From Branchiostoma floridae (Eukaryota > Chordata > Leptocardii > Amphioxiformes > Branchiostomatidae), in assembly GCF_000003815.2 (NCBI RefSeq), contig NC_049997.1, forward strand, positions 12,460,228-12,524,227: a stretch of 64,000 nt of DNA, written 5' to 3'. Positions 21,754 to 31,520 of the stretch are shown here, in pieces (positions within the stretch are counted from its first letter, which is position 1; each line of letters starts with the position of its first letter). The notes beneath the pieces are model-generated. The model saw only the letters and a program-made list of their open reading frames with translations, was not told the origin of the DNA and made no database searches. The translations under genes and the position numbers were made by a program.

Positions 21754-23160
21754 CTGGACAGAACAAAAGATTTCAGGTGTTAAGGATATGAGAGGAAATC
21801 AACAAATACAGCTGTCTTGGAAATCTCTCAGTCAATTCTTCCGCAAATATTGCACTACGCTAATAGTAATACATGATTTCAGATTCAAGATTTTAGGTGA
21901 TTCTATCTTACAAGGATAGAAAAACAAATCACAAGATTCAGCTGTCTCTGAAAACTATCAAATGCTTCTTAGGCAAATACCGCACCAAGTATTTGCATAA
22001 GGTAGATGCCAAGCCTCACCAGGACAAAACGCAAGCAAGGTACACAAGGCACAGTATAAAATTCTTGTAGGGAAAGACCCCTAATCTTTAAAAAAGCATT
22101 GAGTTCTTTAATGTACATGAGGTGTGGCTCTTTTCAAACATGAGACCTCCATTGTATATCCTATCCAAGGGATGTCCCTAACCAAAGCTAAGTACTCCTT
22201 TTTCACTGAGTGAAGTGCCTTTCACAAGGGCACAACATGAGGGTGTGGCTTGAGATTAGAACCCAGAACCTCTTGGTTTGGGCCAGCCTTCTTGATGATT
22301 GCGGCACANNNNNNNNNNNNNNNNNNNNNNNNNNNNNNNNNNNNNNNNNNNNNNNNNNNNNNNNNNNNNNNNNNNNNNNNNNNNNNNNNNNNNNNNNNNN
22401 NNNNNNNNCCTTCACCTGTTCATAAAAATATGACCATGGGAAAGAGTAGTTAAAAAGATTGCGTATAAAGCAGTCAGAGATGGTAAACTTAAGCCCTGCC
22501 CTCCCTCCCTCACACACACTTACAGACACACACACACACACAGCCACACACACACAATCACACGCACAACCACACACACACATACACACACACACAATCA
22601 CACACACGGCACACACACACACACAAATTTTTATCACACAACCACACACACACACACATGGTACACATACAGACACACACGTGCACACACACACGCGAAG
22701 AGAGACGCCAAAAACACTTCTCAGTTCAATTCCTTGGGGTGAAGTCAAAATACTCTAATGTTTTTGTAAAATGTAAAACTTACACAGCTCTAGCACAAAA
22801 ACAATATATCGCCCCTAGGCCTCTTGCCTTTTCCCTCTATAGTGGGGAGGGGGACGTTGTATCATATTGCTTTTGCTAGTTCTCTTCACAATTACTTGAT
22901 TTCAGTACCGTAAATACATTGTACCCACCAGATTGATACCTGCGACATCCGTCGGTGATCTCTAAGCTTGTTTTACAGATAACTGGGCATACATTTGGCG
23001 GTGCAAACTTGCGAAAATTCTTCCTCGGTGGAGAAGTCGCTCTTTCGGCGAGGTCAGCTTTCGGGTCAAAGGTGATTGGCAAATTGTAACCTGATTACAC
23101 ACATAGTATCAGAACATTACCTCCTTCCCTAGTTCCCTCCGGCTCTTTTTCACCTAAATT
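21754..23160. other. CCT2 upstream intron sequence with CA microsatellite and gap
   Basis: Right of the CCT2 exon there is unique sequence, a gap at 22309-22408, an interrupted CA microsatellite at about 22508-22703, and about 400 bp of unremarkable sequence. The long open frames here are reading through the CA tract. No N-terminal CCT2 exon is seen. Confidence 0.5.
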
Positions 23161-23297
23161 TACTGGATTTTACGGCCTAAGGAGCCCATACCCGGGGACA
23201 ACCTGAAGCGGAAAGTTTCCCGGGCAGGAAAAGCCCCGACAGTCAGAGGTCTGAAACGGAAACAAATTTCCCGGGCGGGAAAAGCCCCGGCTGAGAA

Positions 23298-23412
23298 AGG
23301 CTACCAGGCGTAGCAGAAAAGGATAAAGGCTACTAGGCGTAGCAGAAGAGGATAAAGGCTACCAGGCGTAGCAGAAGAGGATAAAGGCTACCAGGCGTAG
23401 CAGAAGAGGATA
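23298..23412 (+). repeat. 29-bp tandem repeats in LINE 5' UTR
   Basis: Four units of AGGCTACCAGGCGTAGCAGA plus AGAGGATAA, nearly identical (starts 23298, 23327, 23356, 23385). They sit between the duplicated GC-rich motif and the AGTAG-rich stretch upstream of ORF1. By analogy with promoter monomers of some L1 elements they could carry promoter activity, but that is only a suggestion. Confidence 0.8.
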
Positions 23413-23688
23413 GAGTAGAGTAGAGAGTAGACAAAAGGCTACGAGATCGTGGCAGAAGAAGTAACCGCAGCCAGGACGCAGCAGAACGGAGTACGGCAGA
23501 GTAGTTCATACCGGACACAAAACAAGTTTCTTTGAGCAAGAACAAGACTCCCAGGGCGGGAAAAGCCCAGTAGGAGATCGCAAACCGCAACAAGAAGGGG
23601 TGACGAAGCACAGAATTCGGTAGACACCGACGGACAACAGAAGCGCAAGTATCCTTATTTTACATATTGGACAGACTCAGTTACAGAT

Positions 23689-24111
23689 ATGAATGAAGAA
23701 CGGGTGGTAACTCCGCCCAGGAAGACGAAAACAAAGAAGAAAGTAGTTGGGGGATGCTCAAGCCAAGTAAACAGTAGGGGAGATAAGGAGGAGTGGACTT
23801 GTAAGAAATGTTGCAATATTCTAAAAGATGACGAGGGATGCCAAGCATTAACATGTGACGGGTGCAATAGCCACTTTTGCCTGACATGTACAAGTCTAAC
23901 ACAGCAAGAATTTAAAGTATTGACAAAGCTACAGAGAGATGACGTTTGCTGGTTTTGTGAGATCTGCAAGTTAAAGGTTCGGAAATGCTTCAAAACAAAA
24001 GAAGAGGACCCAGAAAATGTACCTAGCTTCATGGAAAAATTAGATGCAATTGAGAGGAAAGTAACATCACTAGAAAGTAAGATAGACATTGTGAAAGAAG
24101 ACCAGAAGAAA
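23689..24111 (+). CDS. LINE ORF1 N-terminus with PHD-type finger (cut by gap)
   Basis: This starts at an ATG (MNEERVVTPPRK), followed by a basic stretch and a complete C4HC3-type finger: CKKC, CDGCNSHFCLTC and CWFCEIC. A coiled-coil-like segment (EKLDAIERKVTSLESK) precedes the gap. It overlaps the ORF1 at 9777-10740 by about 110 codons, with two conservative differences (V for A, I for T). Here the true ORF1 start is visible, giving a total ORF1 of roughly 355 aa if the copies are collinear. Confidence 0.88.
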
Positions 24112-24236
24112 NNNNNNNNNNNNNNNNNNNNNNNNNNNNNNNNNNNNNNNNNNNNNNNNNNNNNNNNNNNNNNNNNNNNNNNNNNNNNNNNNNNNNNNNN
24201 NNNNNNNNNNNGCAGGAATAGTAGAAAATGAACCAC

Positions 24237-27200
24237 CCATCTCCAGATACTCGAAGAACAGTCCCCTGGGGCCGATGTCCACATGGAGATAGTCCAGTTC
24301 CCATCGTGGACAGGCCGGTCTTCTTCCTCTCCTCCTCAGACTTTCCTGCCATGGCCTGGATCAGCCAGCGGAAATTCAGCCACACCAGGATCTTACTGAA
24401 AACAGTTGAGAACTAATTGTGGTTTTAATCTTCTAATATCAAGATACAGACTTAAAAGTGGTTTACTACATCCAAAACTTCAATCACAAATTTCACCTTA
24501 CTGCAAACAATTGTCGAGGAAAAAAATTGGGAGTGACGAGTTTTATTGTTTTGTTTATTTGGCTTTACTAGTATTTATTTTGTCATTCCTATTTTGATGA
24601 TTTTAAGTTTCTATCTTTTTTTATATAAAGACTGTTTCTCTGTACTTACTCTCATTTTGAATCTTGATGCCATGTTCTTTATCACTGTAAACTTGTCTCT
24701 CTTGGAAATTGGCAAATATTACCTGTACGGAATGCTCTCAAGACCGATCAATCAATAAAAAAGCTACGTACGGCAGGAATATCTCCCTGAGGTTATTTGC
24801 GACGAGCTGACTGCCTGCCATGGTGATGCCAAGCTGCATACACAGCTCCACCAAACAACCGCTGGGCGAGCACTCCTCCTGGCGGTACCCCAGTGTGTAC
24901 ACGTATTTCCCCGGCCGGCCGATCAGGCGCCCTTTGAAGAACGCGATGTAGAAAATGGCGGAGTAGTAGTTGACAAACTGTAGGAGAAGAAAAATTGGAA
25001 CTGGTAGACTTCATCCCCTTATCCATTAAGTTTCCTGCTCATCTATAACGCTTCCAGTCCCCCACACAAAAAAGCAGCACAAGGATGCAGGATGTGACTG
25101 GTGCATAGGTCAGTAAAGTGATTAGAGTGTTTGGCTTAGATTCAGTGCATCTTAAGTTTAATACCCAGCTGAGTCATACCTAACTTGGTACATATTCCTT
25201 TCTCTGCTTAAACTCAGCATTTGGGAAATAGCATAGTAGTTGAACACATAGCACTACCAATGGACTAGCCTCCTGCTGTTAATAATTACACAAACATTGT
25301 GTGGCCCAAGGGCTATATATGTAGAGACTCTGAGATGGGTGCTGCCCTATGTGCCATCTGGTGCAGGAAGGACTTTAACTTAAAGATGCATGACGACACT
25401 GACTTACCTGCAACAGGAACATCTTGAAAGTGAAGCTATCGTCGAACTCCGTCTCCGTTCTTGGCTGCTCCAGTTCCGTGAGGTACTCAGCGATGTGGCT
25501 GTAGATCATGTTCAGGAGGAGGATGATGGTCAGGTTGATGGTGGCGGCGGTTGCCGTGGTTACCAGGTTGGCATTGGTTGCGATGAGCTCGTTCCTGTTC
25601 AGGGCGAGGGACGCCTGGACGGACACCCGGTACATGATGACGCCAAACACGGCGCCGACCGCCAGGGCGATCTGGAAACAAATTGATATTAGTTAGTAAA
25701 GATGTATTTTACAAAAGTGCTCGAGGTGTGGCTCTCCTCAAACACCAGATCTCTGGCTTACCTGCCATCCAAAAGGATGTCCCTAACCGATGCATAACGC
25801 TAGTTCATTTTTTTTTAATCTGTGGGGTAACCTATATCTGTTGTATATAAATCAGGGTATTTGGTGATATTGAGAGGATGGTCAGTGGTTCCAAATTGCA
25901 ATTCTTTCAAAATATTGCAGTTTGAATCCACCGACCGTCAACTTGATATCCCTAAATATCCTGATTTAGACACAATGGATATGGATTCAGGGCGAGGGTT
26001 AGCTTGGACGGAGACCCGGTACATGATTGACGCCGAACACGGCGCCGACCGCCAGGGCGATCTGGAATCAAATTGAATATTTTCTTGTAGCAGCTTGCAA
26101 TAACAGCTGGCTTTTTGCGCAGATGCGTCTTGACACCCTTGATGCCAGGAGACGTAAGCTGTCACATTCCTTTGCAGCTTGCCTCATGGCATCGGGGAAC
26201 GACATACACAGCATGTAGCGTGGGATACGGTAGATGTTTGTCCCTATACTTACAGCAAATAGTACCAACACAGCAGACAGCATGTAGCATGGGATACGGT
26301 AGATGTTTGTCCCTATACTTACAGCAAATAGTACCAACACAGCAGACAGCATGTAGCGTGGGATACAGTAGATGTTTGTCCCTATATTTACAGCAAATAG
26401 TACCAACACAGCAGACAGCATGTAGCGGGGGATACGGTAGATGTTTGTCCCTATACTTACAGCAAATAGCACCAACACAGCAGACAGCATGTAGCGGGGG
26501 ATACGGTAGATGTTTGTCCCTATACTTACAGCAAATAGTACCAACACAGCAGACAGCATGTAGCGGGGGATACGGTAGATGTTTGTCCCTATACTTACAG
26601 CAAATAGTACCAACACAGCAGACAGCATGTAGCGGGGGATACGGTAGATGTTTGTCCCTATACTTACAGCAAATAGTACCAACACAGCAGACAGCATGTA
26701 GCGTGGGATACGGTAGATGAAGGGCAGCCACGGTTCGTCCTCTTGGGTGATCCAGTTCCTCTTGGTGTGTCGGACCTGAAAAACAACAGTTATTTTAGGC
26801 CACACCACTGGAAAATCATAATGATAATGAAGCCTGAGGACCAGGTTTGTCCCTTGGTGTGCTCAGTTATATGGAGTAAATACAGTCATATTCAAGTTTT
26901 TCTCCCTACTTTTATGATGTGCTCTTGCTATATTTTCACTTTTAAAAATCGTAAAACCTAGAAATTAATTTGGTAAGGCCTTAGACTTTTCAACAAAACA
27001 CCACAATGTCATGCATTTACAAATTAGTGGTTAATCAATGGAAAAGCACATCAGGATATCTTGGAGATGTCTTTTATCATGAAACATTTTTAGTAAAGTA
27101 AAAAGTTATTGATACCAAAAGACTACCAAGAAGAAGGTGCTCAAGGGTACAGCTGACTTCAACTGACAAAGTACACTATCTTGACATCCTAATCACTTAC

Positions 27201-29214
27201 TGGGTCTCTCCTCCTCCTGCCTAAAGGTCTGCAGGTCCCAAGATACCTTTCTACTGTTTATTGTTTATCTGACAGTATATTATCTGGATGTCCAAAGCTT
27301 CAAGAAATAAATAAAGGATCTTAAGCAACAAGAAGTCTTACTTGAGCCTCGAACTGTGGCCGAGGTCTCTCCTCCTCCTGTCGGAAGGTCTGCAGATCCC
27401 AGAGGTAACTATCTATTGTTTAAAAAAGAATCTTAAGCAAGAGGTCTTACTTGAGCCTCGAACTGTGGCCGGGGTCTCTCCTCCTCCTGGCGGAAGGTCT
27501 GCAGGTCCCAGAGGTACTGCAGCGCATGGCGGCGCCGCTTCCACAGTTCCAGGAACATCGTCGACCACAGCGACATGAAGATGGCAAAGAACACCGTCGC
27601 CGGGTTGTCAAACAGGTGAGATGCCTGAAAGGTATTTCAAGGAAGACTTTTGAAGTGCTTGTGCCACGAATAACACTGAAGTACAGTACTGTTCCTGAAT
27701 GCATTCAACCACAACAAGTATTATTGAATGAACATACAAATTTGTCCAAAATATACACCCTGCTGGTCCCAAAAACTTTGAAAATTACAATACCAAGTAC
27801 TGAAATGGCTGCAATGTTCACTTTGACGTCATCAAAAGTATTTGATTACCTGAATCAAGAACAGAAGATATGTGTTTGGCAAGAGTTAAAGTTAATGTAA
27901 AATCAGAAGGGTGTGAATTTTTTTGTACATATGTCTATAACATACCACATTGAGTAATACTTGTCATGGTTGTATGTAATCAAGAACTGTTGTATTATTG
28001 TGTCATTGGTCACACAAGCTCTTTAAGACATGAGAATGTTTGCAATGATTTGTGATCTCTTTCCACAAGGTTTAGCAGAGGAATGAAGCAGCTTCACAAA
28101 CCAGCTAACATTTGCACAGACCTGCCACCATTTTGCTTAGCAGCCCAATACTAATGTTTTGAAGCAAAATTGTCCAAACAATGCTCACGAAACCAGGCTT
28201 TTGCAGCATTTTTGTCTCGTCGTATCTTTGGTATGGTAATTAAGCATGAAATTAAATATTACTAAATTCGACTCTTCCACATGTCCAAGTGATTGGAAAA
28301 GAGTTCAAGATTGTTAGGAATAAATCAAAAATACAAAGAAATCAAGTAAGCCTGGCATGTACAAAAAGAAAGAAAGTAACCAAAACAAATGACATTTTGC
28401 TTGATAATGTTTCAAAGGTCTCAGGCTGACTGATTTTGCTGTGTAAAAAAATCTCATTTGCAAAGCTGTCAATCGTTCCTAGCTGTAGCTCTGATTGGCC
28501 AATGCACAAACCCAAAGCCATACATATACCATGCTGTGTCTCCTTGTAAGTTTGGGCTTCCCTGTACATGTACTCACCATAGCCCCTGGACACTCCTTCC
28601 CTTCTGGACAGTACTTACACAGTAGACACACACAGAAGTTGAGTTTTGAATAAATTCTATCAAACATTGACCAATCAGAGCTATTTAGATGTATTATACA
28701 ATGTACAATCATTATTGTCATTGCAAATATCAATAGGAAAACAATATATAAGTGTCAGCACTACAGTGATTGTCGTGAAAAGTATTCTTATGAGAAAGTT
28801 TTAGCAACAAAATAAAACTTTTGGATAAGATCTCACCCTAACTCTTTAAACACTTACCATGATAGCAGACTGACAACTTTTCCCCAGACTTCAACACCCA
28901 CAGAACTTGTCACAATCTCACTCTTTCTTTCTTTCTTTCTTTCTTAAGACATCACCCTAACCATTTTAAAATTGTGAGTGTTTAACAATACTCACCATCG
29001 CAGACTGACAGCTTTCCCCCAGACTCCAGTAACCACAGAACTTGTCACACAGCGGGCACATGGTCAGGTTGAAGTAGTCGTTGCAGATCTCGTCGCTGAC
29101 TTGGTTTTCCCACCACATGGTGACGATCCCGTAGATGAACACCACCAGGCCGAGGATCGCCGCGGGAAACAACATCCATGTGTAGAACCCCAGCCAAGCA
29201 AAGTAGAACCCGAT
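24237..29214 (-). CDS. Anoctamin (TMEM16) channel/scramblase, six internal exons
   Basis: Anoctamins are ten-helix membrane proteins, calcium-activated chloride channels or lipid scramblases. Minus-strand exons: 29214-28996, 27624-27451, 26775-26668, 25671-25408, 24977-24772 and 24395-24237. Borders are AG/GT and phases join (0, 0, 0, 0, 2). Hallmarks are [15 protein letters not shown], a CPLCDKFC cysteine loop, [62 protein letters not shown] and EYLEM. From memory of ANO1, calcium-site residues lie in NNLFE and EYMEM; the NNL.E and EYLE residues are kept here. The last exon needs a one-base frame change between KTGLST and the WELDY segment. N- and C-terminal exons are absent; the next sequence on each side is a gap followed by other genes or a LINE. 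Subfamily not assigned; motifs are closest to ANO1/2 or ANO3/4 by eye. Four of the six exons have duplicated boundary copies nearby. Confidence 0.93.
25986..26061 (-). pseudogene. Decayed copy of an anoctamin exon start
   Basis: On the minus strand the acceptor and first 25 or so codons of the 25671-25408 exon are repeated: TCCAG, then ATCGCCCTGGCGGTCGG. A one-base insertion (GTCAATCATG against GTCATCATG) breaks the frame, and the copy stops matching after about 75 bp. It lies about 390 bp upstream of the real exon. Confidence 0.85.
26209..26718 (-). repeat. 69-bp tandem array of anoctamin half-exon plus splice donor
   Basis: Seven full units and one partial unit of 69 bp (23 codons) follow the 5' half of the 26775-26668 exon. 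Each unit encodes [17 protein letters not shown], then the donor GTAAGTATAG, then VSIGTN when read through. Donors lie at the ends of units at 26668, 26599, 26530, 26461, 26392, 26323 and 26254; one of them (26392) is GTAAAT. All units stay in frame with no stop, and differ by single bases (for example Y C for Y R, V N for V S). The repeat break falls at CATCTACCG, present both in the exon and after the donor, which suggests microhomology-driven expansion. Confidence 0.95.
27201..27247 (-). pseudogene. Decayed copy of anoctamin exon end (second)
   Basis: A further copy of the 3' end of the 27624-27451 exon, with GACCTTTAGGCAGGAGGAGG and a GTAAGTGATT donor. A one-base deletion in the TGG codon shifts the frame. 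It is the most distant of the two downstream copies. Confidence 0.7.
27342..27407 (-). pseudogene. Copy of anoctamin exon end with splice donor
   Basis: The last 22 codons of the 27624-27451 exon ([22 protein letters not shown]-type ending) and its GTAAGA donor are repeated about 109 bp downstream. The frame is still open, and an AG dinucleotide lies right at its upstream edge. The intronic ATCTTAAGCAA next to the donor is copied too, so the duplicated unit spans exon and intron. Confidence 0.85.
28578..28616 (-). pseudogene. Possible third copy of anoctamin cysteine-loop exon end
   Basis: On the minus strand an AAG acceptor-like site is followed by [13 protein letters not shown]-type coding and a GTGAGTAC donor. 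The real exon ends [15 protein letters not shown] with GTGAGTAT. Cysteine spacing and the final AM plus donor agree, but similarity is weak. It could be a highly diverged alternative exon or chance. Confidence 0.4.
28858..28914 (-). pseudogene. Decayed copy of anoctamin cysteine-loop exon end
   Basis: The end of the 29214-28996 exon is repeated 138 bp downstream: GTGACAAGTTCTGTGGGTG and CTGTCAGTCTGCTAT-like bases with a GTAAGTG donor. A TGA replaces the Y codon of CGYW, so it cannot serve as a coding exon. The intronic ATCACCCTAAC motif after the donor is also shared, so the unit spans exon and intron. A (CTTT)n microsatellite lies between the copies. Confidence 0.85.
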
Positions 29215-29564
29215 CTGCAAGGGAAAGAAATTAAAGTCTTAACAGTAGATAAAAACTGGAACTTCTGCTACAGTAACTGCTAGCTATAGGGGGCCAAAAT
29301 TAAATCATTCCTTTGATAGAACAAGACCCAAAAAATTTCATGGCAATACAGGGATGCTCTAGAGCGACCTGCAGCATGCAGCTGGCTCGCCGTCTCCCCC
29401 GCCCCGATGATAGCCTCCTTTTTTTTNNNNNNNNNNNNNNNNNNNNNNNNNNNNNNNNNNNNNNNNNNNNNNNNNNNNNNNNNNNNNNNNNNNNNNNNNN
29501 NNNNNNNNNNNNNNNNNNNNNNNNNNAAAGAATAGTTGCAAGCAATTTCTTAATCAGCAAGAGA

Positions 29565-29775
29565 TACTGTAAATACATTTAAGTTTGTGGGGATTTAATT
29601 TCGCGGTAGCTGGATGAAGGACTTTTCACAGTGGTTTTAAGTTCGCGGTAGCACCTTGCACTGTAGTCTCTTACTGCCATGGAAAAGTGTTCGCGGTGGT
29701 TTCAAGTTCGCGGTGAAGCGGCCACCTCAAAAACAACTAACATAAACCACTGCAAAAGTTTCTGCATTTACAGTA
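29565..29775. mobile_element. TACTGTAAAT-ended MITE
   Basis: The left end is TACTGTAAATACA and the right end TGCATTTACAGTA, inverted with one mismatch. Interior motifs TTTCGCGGTAGC and TTCGCGGTGG are repeated. A second copy in the other orientation is at 58561-58772. TA at both ends fits a TA target site. No coding content. Confidence 0.75.
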
Positions 29776-29851
29776 TTTATTTACATGTATGAAAGTAGGC
29801 CCCATTTACTTGGCTGTGTTTATCTAATCCATTTCTGCCTTGTATGCCCAG

Positions 29852-31420
29852 GCCCGTCAGGACAGACGTACAGCAGAAGACAACCTGGCAGGTCTGCAGC
29901 TGCAGCACAAGGGGCTGGAGGAGCTCATCGCCACCCTGAAGGACGGGAAGGGTGCACAGAAGGTCGCAGAGTGGCACGCTAAGATGGGCGAGATCCGACT
30001 ACAGGACCTGAAACTCAACAGGGATGTCACAAGGCTGAAGGAACAGGTAAAATAGAAAACCCTCTTAAAGCATTACCATTATTGAAGAAGTTATTGCAAA
30101 CCCGTGATAGTAGCAACAATTCTGTGTTAAGATCTGTGTTGCTTTTTGTTCAGGTTATAGTCCTTGAGACCTTGCACACAGCACAATGCATACCTTAGGA
30201 GGAGTCTGTTACCATGGCAACAGTTTTCAATGCAACAACTCTATTTAAATGCTTGTTTTTTTGTGATTACAAGTTGTGATTTTGGAAAACCTGGCAGTGC
30301 AACATGAGCAGTGCTTCTCACTACTAGAGGAGAAGTCAGTTGCCTTGGCAACAGTTGCTATGGCAACAGCTCCATGTTTTTTATTTTCAGGTTGTATTTC
30401 TGGAGATGGCAACAGTTGCTATGTCAACCTGTCAGCTCTGTATTTTACATGTTTATCTGTAATTTCAGGTTGTATTTCTGGAGAGACTGGTAGCTCAGCA
30501 CAAGCACAGCATCTCCCTCACTGCAGCTGGAAAAGGAGTCAGTTACCATGGCAATAGTCGCTATGACAACAGCTCTATGTTTTTTGCATGTTTTCTGTAA
30601 TTTCAGGTTGTCTTTCTGTAGAACCTGGTAGCTCAGCACGAGCTGCTGGAGGAGGAGTCGGTTACCTTGGTAATGGTTTCTATGGCAACAGCTCTTTTTT
30701 TTCTAAAAACATGTTTTCTGTAATTTCAGGTTGTATTTCTGGAGAACCTGGTAGGGCAGCACGAGCGCAGCATCTCCCTGCTGGAGGAAGAGTCTGTGAT
30801 GACAGCACGGCGACACGAGGAGCGACAGATCCAGTGGGAACAGCGCGAGACGGAGCTGGAACGGCTGGTGGACAGGATGGAGAGACAGCAGAGCATGGTG
30901 CTGGACGCTGCTGTCAAGGTAAACAGCACCATGTTTTTTTGTGTTCACACCCTTGTGGTACATAGGGCAGCAAGTTTTCCTGCTGTTTATGTATGTTTTT
31001 GGGGGTTTTCACCCAGGCACATTGAAGAGTGCCAGCATAGGCAATATGTCTCCCCTGATAAAATGAATAAACAAACAAACAAACAAACACGGGTATTTGT
31101 TTACCGTAAGGGTTTGCCAGCTCTTACCCTTCTATGTGCTGGAGGTGCCTCCTCAAACATGGGGACACTTCATGTCCCTTTCGAAAGACAGGTAGGCAGC
31201 CCCAACTGTTATGTCCAACCCAGGATTGAACTGGGGCCTTAGAGTTACATGTACCAACTGATTGGGACAAGGAGAGCAACTGTGAAGCTGCTTCCAGTTG
31301 AGCTACATTGACATCCATGGATACTTCTTTAAAATTGTTTTCTTGTTACAGTTTGAGGAGGCGACCGGCTCCATGCCTGACCCAACACTGCGAGGTCTAA
31401 GCTGTCGACAATGCCACCTG
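29852..31420 (+). CDS. CEP290: CEP290 centrosomal/ciliary coiled-coil protein, three internal exons
   Basis: CEP290 is a very long coiled-coil protein of the ciliary transition zone and centriolar satellites. Plus-strand exons: 29852-30046 (65 codons), 30730-30918 (63 codons) and 31352 to at least 31420, with AG acceptors, GT donors and phase 0 throughout. The first gives TLKDGKGAQKVAEWHAKMGE and LQDLKLNRDV. The second gives HEERQIQWEQRETELERL and DRMERQQSMVLDAAVK. The third gives FEEATGSMPDPTL. These match a stretch in the middle of animal CEP290, in the same order. The last few codons before the gap at 31421 (RGLSCRQCHL) do not fit the family, so the exon may end near 31398 or the sequence diverges. 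The full protein is about 2,500 aa; only about 140 are here. Six copies of the second exon's start occur in the intron before it. Confidence 0.92.
30154..30729 (+). repeat. Five decayed copies of a CEP290 splice acceptor and exon start
   Basis: The module TTTCAG plus GTTGTATTTCTGGAGAACCT is seen at 30154, 30273, 30391, 30469 and 30607, before the true exon at 30730. Spacings are 119, 118, 78, 138 and 123 bp. Most copies continue with GAGGAG(T/A)CAGTTACC-like bases and a CATGGCAACAG tail. Copies carry stops or frameshifts (for example a TAG at the 30607 copy), and the 30391 copy is very short. All keep a recognisable AG acceptor. Confidence 0.88.
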
Positions 31421-31520
31421 NNNNNNNNNNNNNNNNNNNNNNNNNNNNNNNNNNNNNNNNNNNNNNNNNNNNNNNNNNNNNNNNNNNNNNNNNNNNNNNN
31501 NNNNNNNNNNNNNNNNNNNN

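Larger units (their letters stand above)
23161..24111 (+). mobile_element. 5' end of a third LINE copy with 5' UTR repeats
   Basis: This carries the same LINE family as at 6.6-13.7 kb but here the 5' part. The 5' UTR has two copies of a TTTCCCGGGC(A/G)GGAAAAGCC motif (about 23215 and 23270), then four tandem 29-bp units at 23298-23412, then a GAGTAGAG run. The ORF1 start follows at 23689. The element is cut by the gap at 24112. The upstream boundary near 23161 is approximate. Confidence 0.75.

Noticed and set aside
22203-22758. Long open frames on both strands rich in CVCV or THTH
   Set aside because: They are read-through of the CA/TG microsatellite at 22508-22703 and of the N gap.
26115-26720. 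Plus-strand frame of about 200 codons made of 23-residue repeats
   Set aside because: It is the antisense of the 69-bp anoctamin repeat, open only because the unit is a multiple of three.
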